From Deltaproteobacteria bacterium (lineage in GTDB: Bacteria > Desulfobacterota > DSM-4660 > Desulfatiglandales > Desulfatiglandaceae): a DNA stretch of 18,655 nucleotides. The stretch lies in contig DUZB01000022.1 of NCBI GenBank assembly GCA_013349725.1, forward strand, positions 1-18,655, written 5' to 3'. Under the pieces are notes generated by a model that saw only the letters and a list, made by a program, of their open reading frames with translations, was not told the DNA's origin and searched no databases. Shown here piece by piece: positions 1 through 6,679 of the stretch; the first letter of the stretch is position 1; the number at the start of each line of letters is the position of its first letter. Made by a program: the position numbers and the translations under genes.

Positions 1-1012
1 CCCCTGCCGCAGCCAATTCCCCCATGATGGCGCTGACACCTCCCGCACGGTCAAGGTCTTCCACGTGGTCCGTCCCTGCAGGGCTCAATTTGCAGAGGTG
101 GGGGGTCTTTGCACTAATCGCGTTCAACCGTTCAAGGTCCAGGGTCACACCAGCCTCCAGAGCGATTGCCCAGAGATGCAGAACGGTATTGGTTGAACAT
201 CCCAGTGCCATATCCACCGTCATGGCATTGGTGAAAGCATCCCCCGTCATAATCCGGTCCGGCGTCAGTCCTTCTTTTATGAGCCCCATGATTCTCATGC
301 CGGTCCTCTTTGCCAGTCTGATGCGGGCAGCCATTACGGCAGGAATCGTGCCATTCCCCGGAAGAGCCATGCCGAGGGCTTCCGTCAGGCAGTTCATGGA
401 ATTGGCGGTAAACATGCCGGCACAGGAACCGCATGTGGGACAGGCCGCATCTTCCATGGCAGACAGCATCTCGGGAGACATCCGCCCGGCATGGACCGCC
501 CCGACAGCCTCGAATACCGTGGCCAGGTCGATCATGCTGTCGTTCGATTTGTCCGGATGGCGACCGGCAAGCATGGGGCCGCCACTCACAACAATAGCAG
601 GCAGATTCAGTCTCGCTGCCGCCATCAGCATGCCCGGCACAATCTTGTCGCAGTTCGGGACCAGGACCAATCCATCAAAGGCGTGGGCCATGGCCATTAT
701 CTCTATGGAATCAGCAATCAATTCACGGCTCGCTAATGAATACTTCATGCCTTCATGATTCATGGCAATACCGTCGCAGACCCCTATGGTTCCAAAGACC
801 ATGGGAGTGCCGCCCGCCATGTAAATGCCCGCCCTGACCGCCTCCACAATTCTGTCCAGATGGATATGTCCTGGAATAATCTCGTTCCTGGAACTGGCAA
901 TGCCAATCATCGGTCTCTGAATTTCTTCGTCCGTATACCCCATCGCCTTGAACAGGGATCTGTGCGGTGCACGGTCGATCCCCTTTTTAATCGCGTCACT
1001 TTTCATTTTCAT
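1..1012 (-). CDS. ilvD: Dihydroxy-acid dehydratase, 3' end cut by window edge
   Basis: IlvD dehydrates 2,3-dihydroxy-isovalerate and 2,3-dihydroxy-3-methylvalerate to the 2-keto acid precursors of valine, leucine and isoleucine. About 337 codons are visible, roughly 60% of the usual 550-560 residues; the rest lies left of position 1. Visible motifs are [13 protein letters not shown] near residues 77-89, NCDKIVPGM with the cluster cysteine at 121, and [10 protein letters not shown] at 191-200. The early motif reads PGHIHL rather than PCNxHL, as in E. coli IlvD, which suggests the [4Fe-4S] type rather than the [2Fe-2S] type (inference). The ATG at 1012 lies one base after the leuD stop, with GGGAG four bases upstream; a second in-frame ATG at 1006 has wider spacing of ten bases. 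The near overlap implies translational coupling and last place among the visible operon genes. Confidence 0.96.
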   Translation of the reverse strand, partial: MKMKSDAIKKGIDRAPHRSLFKAMGYTDEEIQRPMIGIASSRNEIIPGHIHLDRIVEAVRAGIYMAGGTPMVFGTIGVCDGIAMNHEGMKYSLASRELIADSIEIMAMAHAFDGLVLVPNCDKIVPGMLMAAARLNLPAIVVSGGPMLAGRHPDKSNDSMIDLATVFEAVGAVHAGRMSPEMLSAMEDAACPTCGSCAGMFTANSMNCLTEALGMALPGNGTIPAVMAARIRLAKRTGMRIMGLIKEGLTPDRIMTGDAFTNAMTVDMALGCSTNTVLHLWAIALEAGVTLDLERLNAISAKTPHLCKLSPAGTDHVEDLDRAGGVSAIMGELAAAG

Positions 1013-1013
1013 C

Positions 1014-1526
1014 TCACTCCCTTTCGCTTACACTTCGGTTCTTTTTTGTATAGGCCACCAGTCCACCCGCATCTATGATACTCCTCATAAAATCGGGAAT
1101 GGGCTTTGCGGAGAGAACCTGTCCATTCCTTGCCCCCATGATCTTTCCGGAAGCTATATCCACTTGGATAGGATCGGCTTCTTCGAAAAGATCTCCCGCT
1201 TCGGGCGATTCAAGAATAGGCAGACCTATATTAAAGGCATTTCTGTAAAAAATGCGGGCAAAACTTTTGGCAATAACGACTCCGATGCCTGCAAACTTGA
1301 TCGCCAGCGGAGCATGTTCTCTTGAGGATCCGGAACCAAAATTGTTCCCCGCTACGATAATGTCCCCCGGGTGAACCTTTTCAGAAAATCCGGGTCTTGC
1401 ATCGGCAAAACAATGTTTTGCCAGTTCATCCTTGTCTGAAACATTGAGGAATCTGGCCGGGATAATAACGTCCGTATCCACATTGTCTCCAAATTTCCAT
1501 ACCCTTCCTCCATATTCCATGAGCAC
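1014..1526 (-). CDS. leuD: 3-isopropylmalate/(R)-citramalate isomerase small subunit
   Basis: LeuD is the swivelling small subunit that completes the aconitase-like active site with LeuC. The 170-residue protein is of the short type common in archaea and anaerobic bacteria; enterobacterial LeuD is near 200. Visible motifs are [17 protein letters not shown] at the N-terminus, the substrate loop region, and [10 protein letters not shown], the family signature that binds the substrate carboxylate. The start is taken as GTG at 1526, because AGGAGG at 1538-1533 sits six bases upstream; the in-frame ATG at 1520 would have twelve-base spacing. The stop (TGA, 1016-1014) is one base from the ilvD start. 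In an operon with both CimA and LeuA, the enzyme probably serves both the citramalate and isopropylmalate branches (inference). Confidence 0.95.
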   Translation of the reverse strand: MLMEYGGRVWKFGDNVDTDVIIPARFLNVSDKDELAKHCFADARPGFSEKVHPGDIIVAGNNFGSGSSREHAPLAIKFAGIGVVIAKSFARIFYRNAFNIGLPILESPEAGDLFEEADPIQVDIASGKIMGARNGQVLSAKPIPDFMRSIIDAGGLVAYTKKNRSVSERE

Positions 1527-1552
1527 TATTATCCTCCTGAACAGATTTCCAT

Positions 1553-1606
1553 ATTCTATTCATTCTGATGATCCTGTTCTAACAGCATATCCTGTTGATC
1601 CCGTCT
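1553..1606. repeat. Degenerate 9-bp tandem repeat in the leuC-leuD spacer
   Basis: On the plus strand six consecutive 9-bp units can be read in perfect register: ATTCTATTC, ATTCTGATG, ATCCTGTTC, TAACAGCAT, ATCCTGTTG, ATCCCGTCT. ATCCTGTT is exact at 1571-1578 and 1589-1596. The array fills much of the 108-base gap between leuC and leuD, the longest spacer in the distal part of the operon. It has no ORF and no hairpin with a U-run. Confidence 0.6.
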
Positions 1607-1634
1607 ACGTTCATGTGCCGTAACCCGGTTCTGT

Positions 1635-2891
1635 TCACAATTCCGAAGGCCCCGCAATCCTGCCAAAAACGGCCGAGGCCGCCGCAACGGCCGGGCTGGC
1701 TAAGTACACCTCGCTTTCCGCATGCCCCATTCGGCCCACAAAGTTTCTATTGGAAGTGGAAAGGGCTTTTTCTCCCCTGGCCAGAACTCCCATATGCCCC
1801 CCCAGGCACGGACCACAGGTGGGAGGTCCTATCACAGCCCCGGAATCAAGGAGGGTTTCAACGATGCCTCTCTTAATCGCTTCCTTATACACGGCTGGAG
1901 ATCCCGGAATAACAATCAATCGGACTCCACGGCACACCGATTTTCCCTTCAGCAGATCGGCTGCAATTTGAAGATCTTCCAGACGACCGTTCGTACACGA
2001 CCCTATAAAGACCTGATCCAGGGCCACCCGTTCCACCTGAGATATGGGGTTCACATTGTTCGGGTTGGAAGGACAGGCGATCTGGGGCTCCATATCATCC
2101 ACGTTGATAGGAACAATTCGCTCGTATCCGGCATTAGGATCGCTGAAAAAATAGACGCCTTCCTTTTCTGTCCGGTTTTCGAGATATTTTTTGGTAATCT
2201 CGTCTGGCTCAAATATCCCACTTTTTGCCCCGGCTTCCACCGCCATGTTGGCCATGGTGAGCCTGTCCGACATGGACAAGTGAGGAATCAACGGCCCAGA
2301 AAATTCAAGGGTCTTATATACCTGGGTTCCGATCAAACCCAGAGTAAAGAGAATCAGATCCTTTCCCCCCACCCACGGTCCCAGGCGGCCGTCATACACC
2401 AGCTTTATGGTTTCGGGAACCTTCAGCCAGACGGTCCCCGTGGCCATAATGACGCCCAGGTCGGTACTGCCGACCCCTGCCGAAAAGGCGCCCAGTGCCC
2501 CGTATGTGCAGGTATGGCTGTCTGCTCCGATCACCACATCTCCGGGAACCACCAGCCCTTTTTCGGGAAGGATGACATGCTCGATGCCGCTATCGCCAAG
2601 ATCAAAATAGTGCGTGACCCGGTGTTCCAAGGCAAATTCTTTCATAACCTTGGCCTGTTCGGCCGAAGGGATATCTTTATTGGGAACAAAATGATCTTGA
2701 ACAAGGGCAACCTTATGGCGATCAAAAACCGTTTTTACCCCCAGCTCGTTAAAGACATTGATGGCAAGGGGCGCCGTAATATCATTGGCCAGGGCAAGAT
2801 CCACCTTGACCTGCACCATTTCCCCGGGTCGAACCAGATCTACCCCCGCATGAGAAGCCAGGATCTTTTCCGTAATAGTCATTGCATGCAT
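1635..2891 (-). CDS. leuC: 3-isopropylmalate/(R)-citramalate isomerase large subunit
   Basis: LeuC is the [4Fe-4S] aconitase-superfamily large subunit. With LeuD it converts 2-isopropylmalate to 3-isopropylmalate and probably citramalate to 3-methylmalate. The three cluster cysteines are visible in FIGSCTNGR and in PPTCGPCLGG near the C-terminus, and GADSHTCTYGALGAF is the substrate-site region. I start the gene at ATG 2891, giving 418 residues, the normal length for the short-type subunit. AGAGGA at 2906-2901 lies nine bases upstream. An in-frame TTG at 2915 would overlap the leuA stop, but the added residues look like translated leader. A further ATG at 2882 is possible but too far from the ribosome binding site. 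It follows leuA by 20 bases. Confidence 0.95.
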   Translation of the reverse strand: MHAMTITEKILASHAGVDLVRPGEMVQVKVDLALANDITAPLAINVFNELGVKTVFDRHKVALVQDHFVPNKDIPSAEQAKVMKEFALEHRVTHYFDLGDSGIEHVILPEKGLVVPGDVVIGADSHTCTYGALGAFSAGVGSTDLGVIMATGTVWLKVPETIKLVYDGRLGPWVGGKDLILFTLGLIGTQVYKTLEFSGPLIPHLSMSDRLTMANMAVEAGAKSGIFEPDEITKKYLENRTEKEGVYFFSDPNAGYERIVPINVDDMEPQIACPSNPNNVNPISQVERVALDQVFIGSCTNGRLEDLQIAADLLKGKSVCRGVRLIVIPGSPAVYKEAIKRGIVETLLDSGAVIGPPTCGPCLGGHMGVLARGEKALSTSNRNFVGRMGHAESEVYLASPAVAAASAVFGRIAGPSEL

Positions 2892-2911
2892 AAATAAATA
2901 TCCTCTTTTCT

Positions 2912-4468
2912 TCAATCCCCTGTCACCGAGTTCCTTTGATCCGGAGAAAGCGTGGGATTATTTTTCATATATTCAAGTCGGTTCAGGCCATTCACAAAGG
3001 CCTTGGCGCTGGCCGTGATAATATCCGGATCCGCCCCTTTGCCTAAGGCCACAAGACCGTTTTCTTTCAAACGAACCGTCACTTCCCCTTGGGCGTCCAT
3101 CCCACCGCTGATGGCGTTGACGGAAAAACGGACCAGTTTTGAATTACTTCCGGCTAACTTGGCAATGGTATTAAAGGCCGCGTCAATAGGCCCCACGCCA
3201 AATCCGGCGCCCTGGGCTTCTTTATCCCTGATTTTCAGTTTCACCGTGGCTGTGGGGACCGCGACGGTACCGCTTACCACATTCAGGTAAGTCAGTTTAT
3301 AAATATCAGACACCCTCAATATTTCTTCGGCGACCAGTACCTCGATGTCCTCATCAAGGATCTCCTTTCTCTTGTCCGCCAGCTCTTTGAATTTCCCAAA
3401 AAGCATGTTCAATTCGTCTTTAGACAGATCATACCCCAGATCAGCCAGTTTTTCCTTGAAGGCGTGTCTCCCTGAATGCTTCCCGATCACCAGCTTATTG
3501 CTGGAAAGACCAACCGTTTCGGGATTCATAATTTCGTACGTCATCGGATTTTTCAAGACGCCGTCCTGGTGAATGCCGGCCTCATGGGCAAAGGCGTTGG
3601 CCCCGACGATGGCCTTATTCGGCTGAACAACAATGCCGGTAATCATCGACACGAGTCTGCTGGAAGGATAGATTTCCCGGGCATTGACGGACGATTGGAG
3701 ATGCATCAGGTTCATCCTGGTATACAGGGCCATCACCACCTCTTCAAGGGAAGTATTGCCCGCCCGCTCCCCGATACCGTTGACGGTGACTTCCGCCTGC
3801 CTCGCCCCTGCCCGTATTCCCGCAAGGGTATTTGCGGTGGCCAGACCCAGATCGTTGTGGCAGTGAATGCTCAGGACCGCTTTATGGATGTTGGTCGTGT
3901 GGGCCTTCACATAAGAAACCAGTTCATAGAACTCTTCGGGAACAGAGTATCCCACTGTATCCGGCAGGTTGATGGTAGAAGCCCCTGCTTCGATTACAGC
4001 CTCAAAGACCTTGCACAGAAAACCCCGGTCGCTCCTGGTTCCGTCTTCTGTCGAAAATTCAATGTTATCCGTTAAGGTCCTGGCATATTTTACTGCCTCC
4101 ACCGCTTCCCGGATGACCTCGTCGCGGGTCATCTTCAATTTGTATTTCAGGTGGATGTCCGATGTGGCGATAAAGGTGTGGATTCTCGGTTTTGCCGCTT
4201 TCCGGATTGCTCCCCAGGCCTTATCGATATCGCCCTTTGCAGTCCTGGCAAGGGCGGCAACCTCCACATTTCGAATTTTTTCGGCTATCATCTGGACGGA
4301 TTCAAAATCACCTGGCGAGGATGCCGGAAACCCGGCTTCCATCACATCCACCCCCAGTTTTTCCAACTGTATGGCCAGACGCATCTTTTCCGCGCTGTTC
4401 ATGCTGGCGCCGGGAGACTGCTCGCCATCCCTGAGGGTCGTATCAAAAATAATCACTCGATCTTCCAT
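2912..4468 (-). CDS. leuA: 2-isopropylmalate synthase
   Basis: LeuA condenses acetyl-CoA with 2-ketoisovalerate in the first committed step of leucine synthesis. The 518-residue protein has the full family layout: a TIM barrel opening with [16 protein letters not shown] (metal-binding Asp and catalytic Arg), the second signature [14 protein letters not shown], the linker with HEAGIHQDG, and a C-terminal regulatory domain from about residue 390 with [14 protein letters not shown] and [10 protein letters not shown], the leucine-sensing LeuA dimer fold. ATG 4468 is preceded by AAGGAG with eight-base spacing. Feedback inhibition by leucine is expected from the intact C-terminal domain (family knowledge). 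It is the second structural gene, 294 bases behind cimA. Confidence 0.97.
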   Translation of the reverse strand: MEDRVIIFDTTLRDGEQSPGASMNSAEKMRLAIQLEKLGVDVMEAGFPASSPGDFESVQMIAEKIRNVEVAALARTAKGDIDKAWGAIRKAAKPRIHTFIATSDIHLKYKLKMTRDEVIREAVEAVKYARTLTDNIEFSTEDGTRSDRGFLCKVFEAVIEAGASTINLPDTVGYSVPEEFYELVSYVKAHTTNIHKAVLSIHCHNDLGLATANTLAGIRAGARQAEVTVNGIGERAGNTSLEEVVMALYTRMNLMHLQSSVNAREIYPSSRLVSMITGIVVQPNKAIVGANAFAHEAGIHQDGVLKNPMTYEIMNPETVGLSSNKLVIGKHSGRHAFKEKLADLGYDLSKDELNMLFGKFKELADKRKEILDEDIEVLVAEEILRVSDIYKLTYLNVVSGTVAVPTATVKLKIRDKEAQGAGFGVGPIDAAFNTIAKLAGSNSKLVRFSVNAISGGMDAQGEVTVRLKENGLVALGKGADPDIITASAKAFVNGLNRLEYMKNNPTLSPDQRNSVTGD

Positions 4469-4493
4469 AAAAGTATCTCCTTATATAGACCTT

Positions 4494-4636
4494 GTTGCGT
4501 AGTTGAGTAGTCGATTGGTTGAGTAGTTATTGTTTCTCCGATGGACGTCTTCTGCCACAACGTTGACCATCTGTTGAGAGTTGGATGTAAAATGCGTTGA
4601 TTTTGCACGTTTATTTTCCAACTCAACCACTCAACC
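4494..4636. repeat. Two inverted 8-bp micro-repeat clusters, cimA-leuA spacer
   Basis: On the plus strand GTTGCGTA, GTTGAGTA, GTCGATTG and GTTGAGTA follow each other in exact 8-bp register at 4494-4525. At 4621-4636 the unit ACTCAACC occurs twice, also in 8-bp register, and is the reverse complement of GGTTGAGT. The same unit is therefore present in opposite orientations about 100 bases apart and could fold into a long imperfect stem in the operon mRNA. Further TTGA-containing fragments lie between the clusters. Confidence 0.6.
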
Positions 4637-4682
4637 CATTTTCTTTTCACAACCTCCGGCTCCGGTCGGCCATAAGGGTACA

Positions 4683-4714
4683 CCGCAGATTCCCGTTAAA
4701 CCCGGCATCTGCGG
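4683..4714. repeat. Perfect 8-bp inverted repeat with CCCGTTAAAC in its loop
   Basis: CCGCAGAT at 4683-4690 and ATCTGCGG at 4707-4714 are exact reverse complements around a 16-base loop. The loop holds CCCGTTAAAC (4692-4701), a 10-mer that recurs on both sides of hicAB. No U-run follows in the direction of the operon, so an intrinsic terminator is unlikely; a REP-like or mRNA-stabilising element between cimA and leuA fits better (inference). Confidence 0.6.
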
Positions 4715-4762
4715 CGCTGCTCACCTCTCGAATCTCTGTTTTTCTCATTTTCATAACTGTTT

Positions 4763-6331
4763 TCATCCGATATCCTTCAACAATTTATATTGTACACTGT
4801 CTACCAGTGCCTGCCAGCTGGCCTCGATAATGTTTTCCGATACACCGATCGTGGACCAGATATCGCGACTGTCTCTCGATTCAATTTGAACCCGTACCCG
4901 TGCAGAGGTGCCGTCGCTTCCGTCAATCACGCGCACTTTAAAGTCCACCAGGCCCATTTCTTCGATGCGAGGATAAAACTTCATCAGTGCCTTTCTTAAG
5001 GCATTATCCAAAGCACTCACAGGACCGTCCCCTTCCGCCGCGGTAATCTCATAATCGTTTCCCACACGGATCTTGATGGTAGCCTGAGAAAGGCTTTCAT
5101 TGGAGAGATCTTTTTCCGTGGTTACCCTGAAAGACTCAAGACGGAAAGGTTCGAGAAACTGCCCCGTCACTTTTTTCATCAAAAGCTCCAGGGAACCTTC
5201 AGCCGCGTCGAACTCATATCCCTGATCCTCCAATTTCTTGACTTCCTGAACAATTTTTTCGCTGTCATAGCCATTACCGCCAAGGCTGATACCCATTTCG
5301 CCGGCCTTGAAATCGATGTTGCTTCTTCCGGAAAGATCGGAAACCAGGACGCGACGTCGATTGCCGACACGATTGGGTGGAATATGTTCGTAGGCTTCCG
5401 GCAGTTTCATGACTGCGCTCACATGAACGCCGCCCTTATGGGCAAACGCGCTCTTCCCCACAAAAGGCCGTTGATTCAACGGAGGGACATTGGCTACCTC
5501 ACTGACAAAACGCGACAGGTCGGTCAACTGTTTCATCCTGTCTTCCTCAATACACGAATACCCCATTTTGAGCTGAAGATTGCCGATAACGGACGTAAGG
5601 TCTGCATTTCCGCACCGTTCCCCATAGCCGTTAATGGTCCCCTGCACCATTCTGACGCCGCATTGAACCGCGACAAGGGAATTGGCAACGGCCAACCCGC
5701 AATCATTATGGACATGGATTCCCAAGGGGAGACTCACTTTCGATCGCACCTCCGTGATGATTTTACGGATGTCATCCGGCATGGTCCCGCCATTGGTATC
5801 GCACAACACCAGGACATCAGCGCCTCCCTCTTCGGCGGCCTTGAGGGTTTTCAGAGCGTATTGGGCATTTTTCTTGTATCCATCAAAGAAATGTTCCGCG
5901 TCATAGATCACTTTCCGATCCATCCGTTTCATATAGAAAACGGTGTCTTCAATCATTGCCAGATTTTCTTCCAGCGCGACTCGAAGGATGTGTGAGGCGT
6001 GCACATCCCAACTCTTCCCGAACACGGTCACCACTTCCACTTCGGTCATGAGGAGCGCTTTAAGGTTTTCATCCATTTCAGGCGTAACGTTAGCCCTTCG
6101 GGTACTGCCAAAAGCCGTGAGTTTTGAATTCTGAAAGGATAAACTTCGCGCCATCTCAAAAAATCGTGCGTCTTTCGGGTTTGAGCCGGGCCACCCGCCT
6201 TCTATATAATGAATACCGAAAGAATCGAGTTTTTTTGCAACCTTCAGCTTGTCCTCCGCGGACAGGTTCACCTGTTCTCCCTGGGTCCCGTCACGAAGGG
6301 TCGTATCGTATAAAGTCACGTGCTTATTCAT
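4763..6331 (-). CDS. cimA: (R)-citramalate synthase
   Basis: CimA condenses acetyl-CoA with pyruvate to (R)-citramalate, the entry to the threonine-independent isoleucine pathway. The 522-residue protein opens with [15 protein letters not shown], the form of the HMGL-like signature seen in the citramalate-synthase family rather than the GEQSPG of LeuA. It carries [14 protein letters not shown] as second signature and [10 protein letters not shown] in the linker. A C-terminal regulatory domain containing [15 protein letters not shown] follows, normally the isoleucine-sensing site. ATG 6331 has GGAG seven bases upstream. It is the first structural gene of the operon and the one directly behind the attenuator. 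A homocitrate or plain isopropylmalate synthase is the alternative, but the N-terminal signature and the co-occurrence with a true LeuA argue for CimA. Confidence 0.93.
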   Translation of the reverse strand: MNKHVTLYDTTLRDGTQGEQVNLSAEDKLKVAKKLDSFGIHYIEGGWPGSNPKDARFFEMARSLSFQNSKLTAFGSTRRANVTPEMDENLKALLMTEVEVVTVFGKSWDVHASHILRVALEENLAMIEDTVFYMKRMDRKVIYDAEHFFDGYKKNAQYALKTLKAAEEGGADVLVLCDTNGGTMPDDIRKIITEVRSKVSLPLGIHVHNDCGLAVANSLVAVQCGVRMVQGTINGYGERCGNADLTSVIGNLQLKMGYSCIEEDRMKQLTDLSRFVSEVANVPPLNQRPFVGKSAFAHKGGVHVSAVMKLPEAYEHIPPNRVGNRRRVLVSDLSGRSNIDFKAGEMGISLGGNGYDSEKIVQEVKKLEDQGYEFDAAEGSLELLMKKVTGQFLEPFRLESFRVTTEKDLSNESLSQATIKIRVGNDYEITAAEGDGPVSALDNALRKALMKFYPRIEEMGLVDFKVRVIDGSDGTSARVRVQIESRDSRDIWSTIGVSENIIEASWQALVDSVQYKLLKDIG

Positions 6332-6353
6332 CGGTATTCTCCATTATTGAGCC

Positions 6354-6393
6354 AAAAAAAAACCGTTATCAGGAGGGCCTGATAACGGTTTTT
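6354..6393 (-). terminator. Intrinsic terminator of the cimA attenuator
   Basis: Read on the minus strand, CCGTTATCAGG (6388-6378) and CCTGATAACGG (6373-6363) are perfect reverse complements of 11 bp around a four-base loop. They are flanked by A5 on the 5' side and followed by nine U (6362-6354). The hairpin ends 22 bases before the cimA ATG with no ORF between, so it can only act as a premature terminator in the 5' leader of the operon. Confidence 0.9.
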
Positions 6394-6428
6394 CTATTCT
6401 TACTTCGAAACATTAGGTCATTATCAGG
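6378..6428 (-). promoter_or_regulatory. Antiterminator pairing of the attenuator
   Basis: The segment CCTGATAATG (6428-6419, the last sense codons of the leader ORF) can pair with CGTTATCAGG (6387-6378), the 5' arm of the terminator. This gives ten base pairs including one G-U, mutually exclusive with the terminator. A ribosome held at upstream Ile, Val or Leu codons leaves this segment free and permits readthrough; a ribosome at the leader stop (6415-6413) covers it and lets the terminator form. A weaker pairing GGTCA (6449-6445) with TGACC (6420-6416) could sequester the segment. Confidence 0.75.
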
Positions 6429-6529
6429 TCCGGAATTTTTGGTCTGACCACCAAAAGGCTAAGCAACAAGGATACAAGGACCCCTGTTGCGCAGATAATG
6501 ACGATGATGTTATTTACTATAAAGTTCAT
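6413..6529 (-). CDS. Branched-chain-rich leader peptide of the cimA operon
   Basis: This 38-codon ORF lies between the predicted promoter and the cimA terminator hairpin. Twenty residues are branched-chain: seven Ile, six Val, seven Leu. They are clustered: Ile-Ile-Val-Ile-Ile at codons 8-12, then Val/Leu-rich codons 17-28 including Leu-Leu-Leu and Leu-Leu-Val-Val. Both clusters lie upstream of the segment that forms the antiterminator, as expected for a leader that senses charged tRNA levels of all three products, like ilvL of enterobacteria. The ATG at 6529 has only a weak ribosome binding site. An in-frame GTG at 6562 would give 49 codons with AGGA ten bases upstream, but that AGGA probably lies upstream of the transcription start. 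The composition would also suit a one-helix membrane peptide; the position argues for a leader, though both roles could coexist. Confidence 0.78.
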   Translation of the reverse strand: MNFIVNNIIVIICATGVLVSLLLSLLVVRPKIPDLIMT

Positions 6530-6574
6530 GGAAAGACTCAAATCATTCGTTAATAGTTTCACACTGAAGTGTTC

Positions 6575-6603
6575 CTTTTAAATCCAATCGCATTTTGTGT
6601 CAA
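6575..6603 (-). promoter_or_regulatory. Promoter of the cimA-leuACD-ilvD operon
   Basis: On the minus strand TTGACA (6603-6598) is a perfect -35 box. The -10 is either TAAAAG (6580-6575, 17-base spacer) or TTTAAA (6582-6577, 15-base spacer). Transcription would start near 6568-6570, giving a leader RNA of about 215 bases that contains the leader ORF and terminator. Confidence 0.6.
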
Positions 6604-6628
6604 GCACTTTTTTCAGGTACCCGCCAAC

Positions 6629-6652
6629 AAAGAAGAACTGCGGCCATCCGCA
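6629..6652 (-). terminator. Possible weak terminator after the beta-helix gene
   Basis: Minus-strand TGCGG-ATGG-CCGCA (6652-6639) is a five-bp perfect stem with a four-base loop followed by a U-rich stretch (GTTCTTCTTT, 6638-6629). It lies about 30 bases after the stop of the upstream gene and just before the cimA promoter, where a transcript boundary is expected. The stem is short and the U-run is interrupted. Confidence 0.4.
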
Positions 6653-6679
6653 AGGATCTGCGTCATATTAAATGGGCAA

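Noticed and set aside
24..758. Long open frame on the plus strand (244 codons)
   Set aside because: It is antisense to ilvD, whose translation shows the iron-sulfur cysteine motifs; the plus-strand product resembles nothing and has no ribosome binding site.
1722..2897. 391-codon plus-strand open frame
   Set aside because: Exact antisense shadow of leuC, which has full aconitase-family motifs; the length is a by-product of codon bias.
4494..4636. Possible CRISPR array in the cimA-leuA spacer
   Set aside because: Units are only 8 bp, contiguous, degenerate and partly inverted, with no spacers of constant length and no cas genes.
4453..4683. 76-codon minus-strand ORF running into leuA
   Set aside because: It consists of the translated hairpin and 8-bp repeat region and overlaps the leuA ribosome binding site in another frame; no family resemblance and not branched-chain-rich, so not a second leader peptide.
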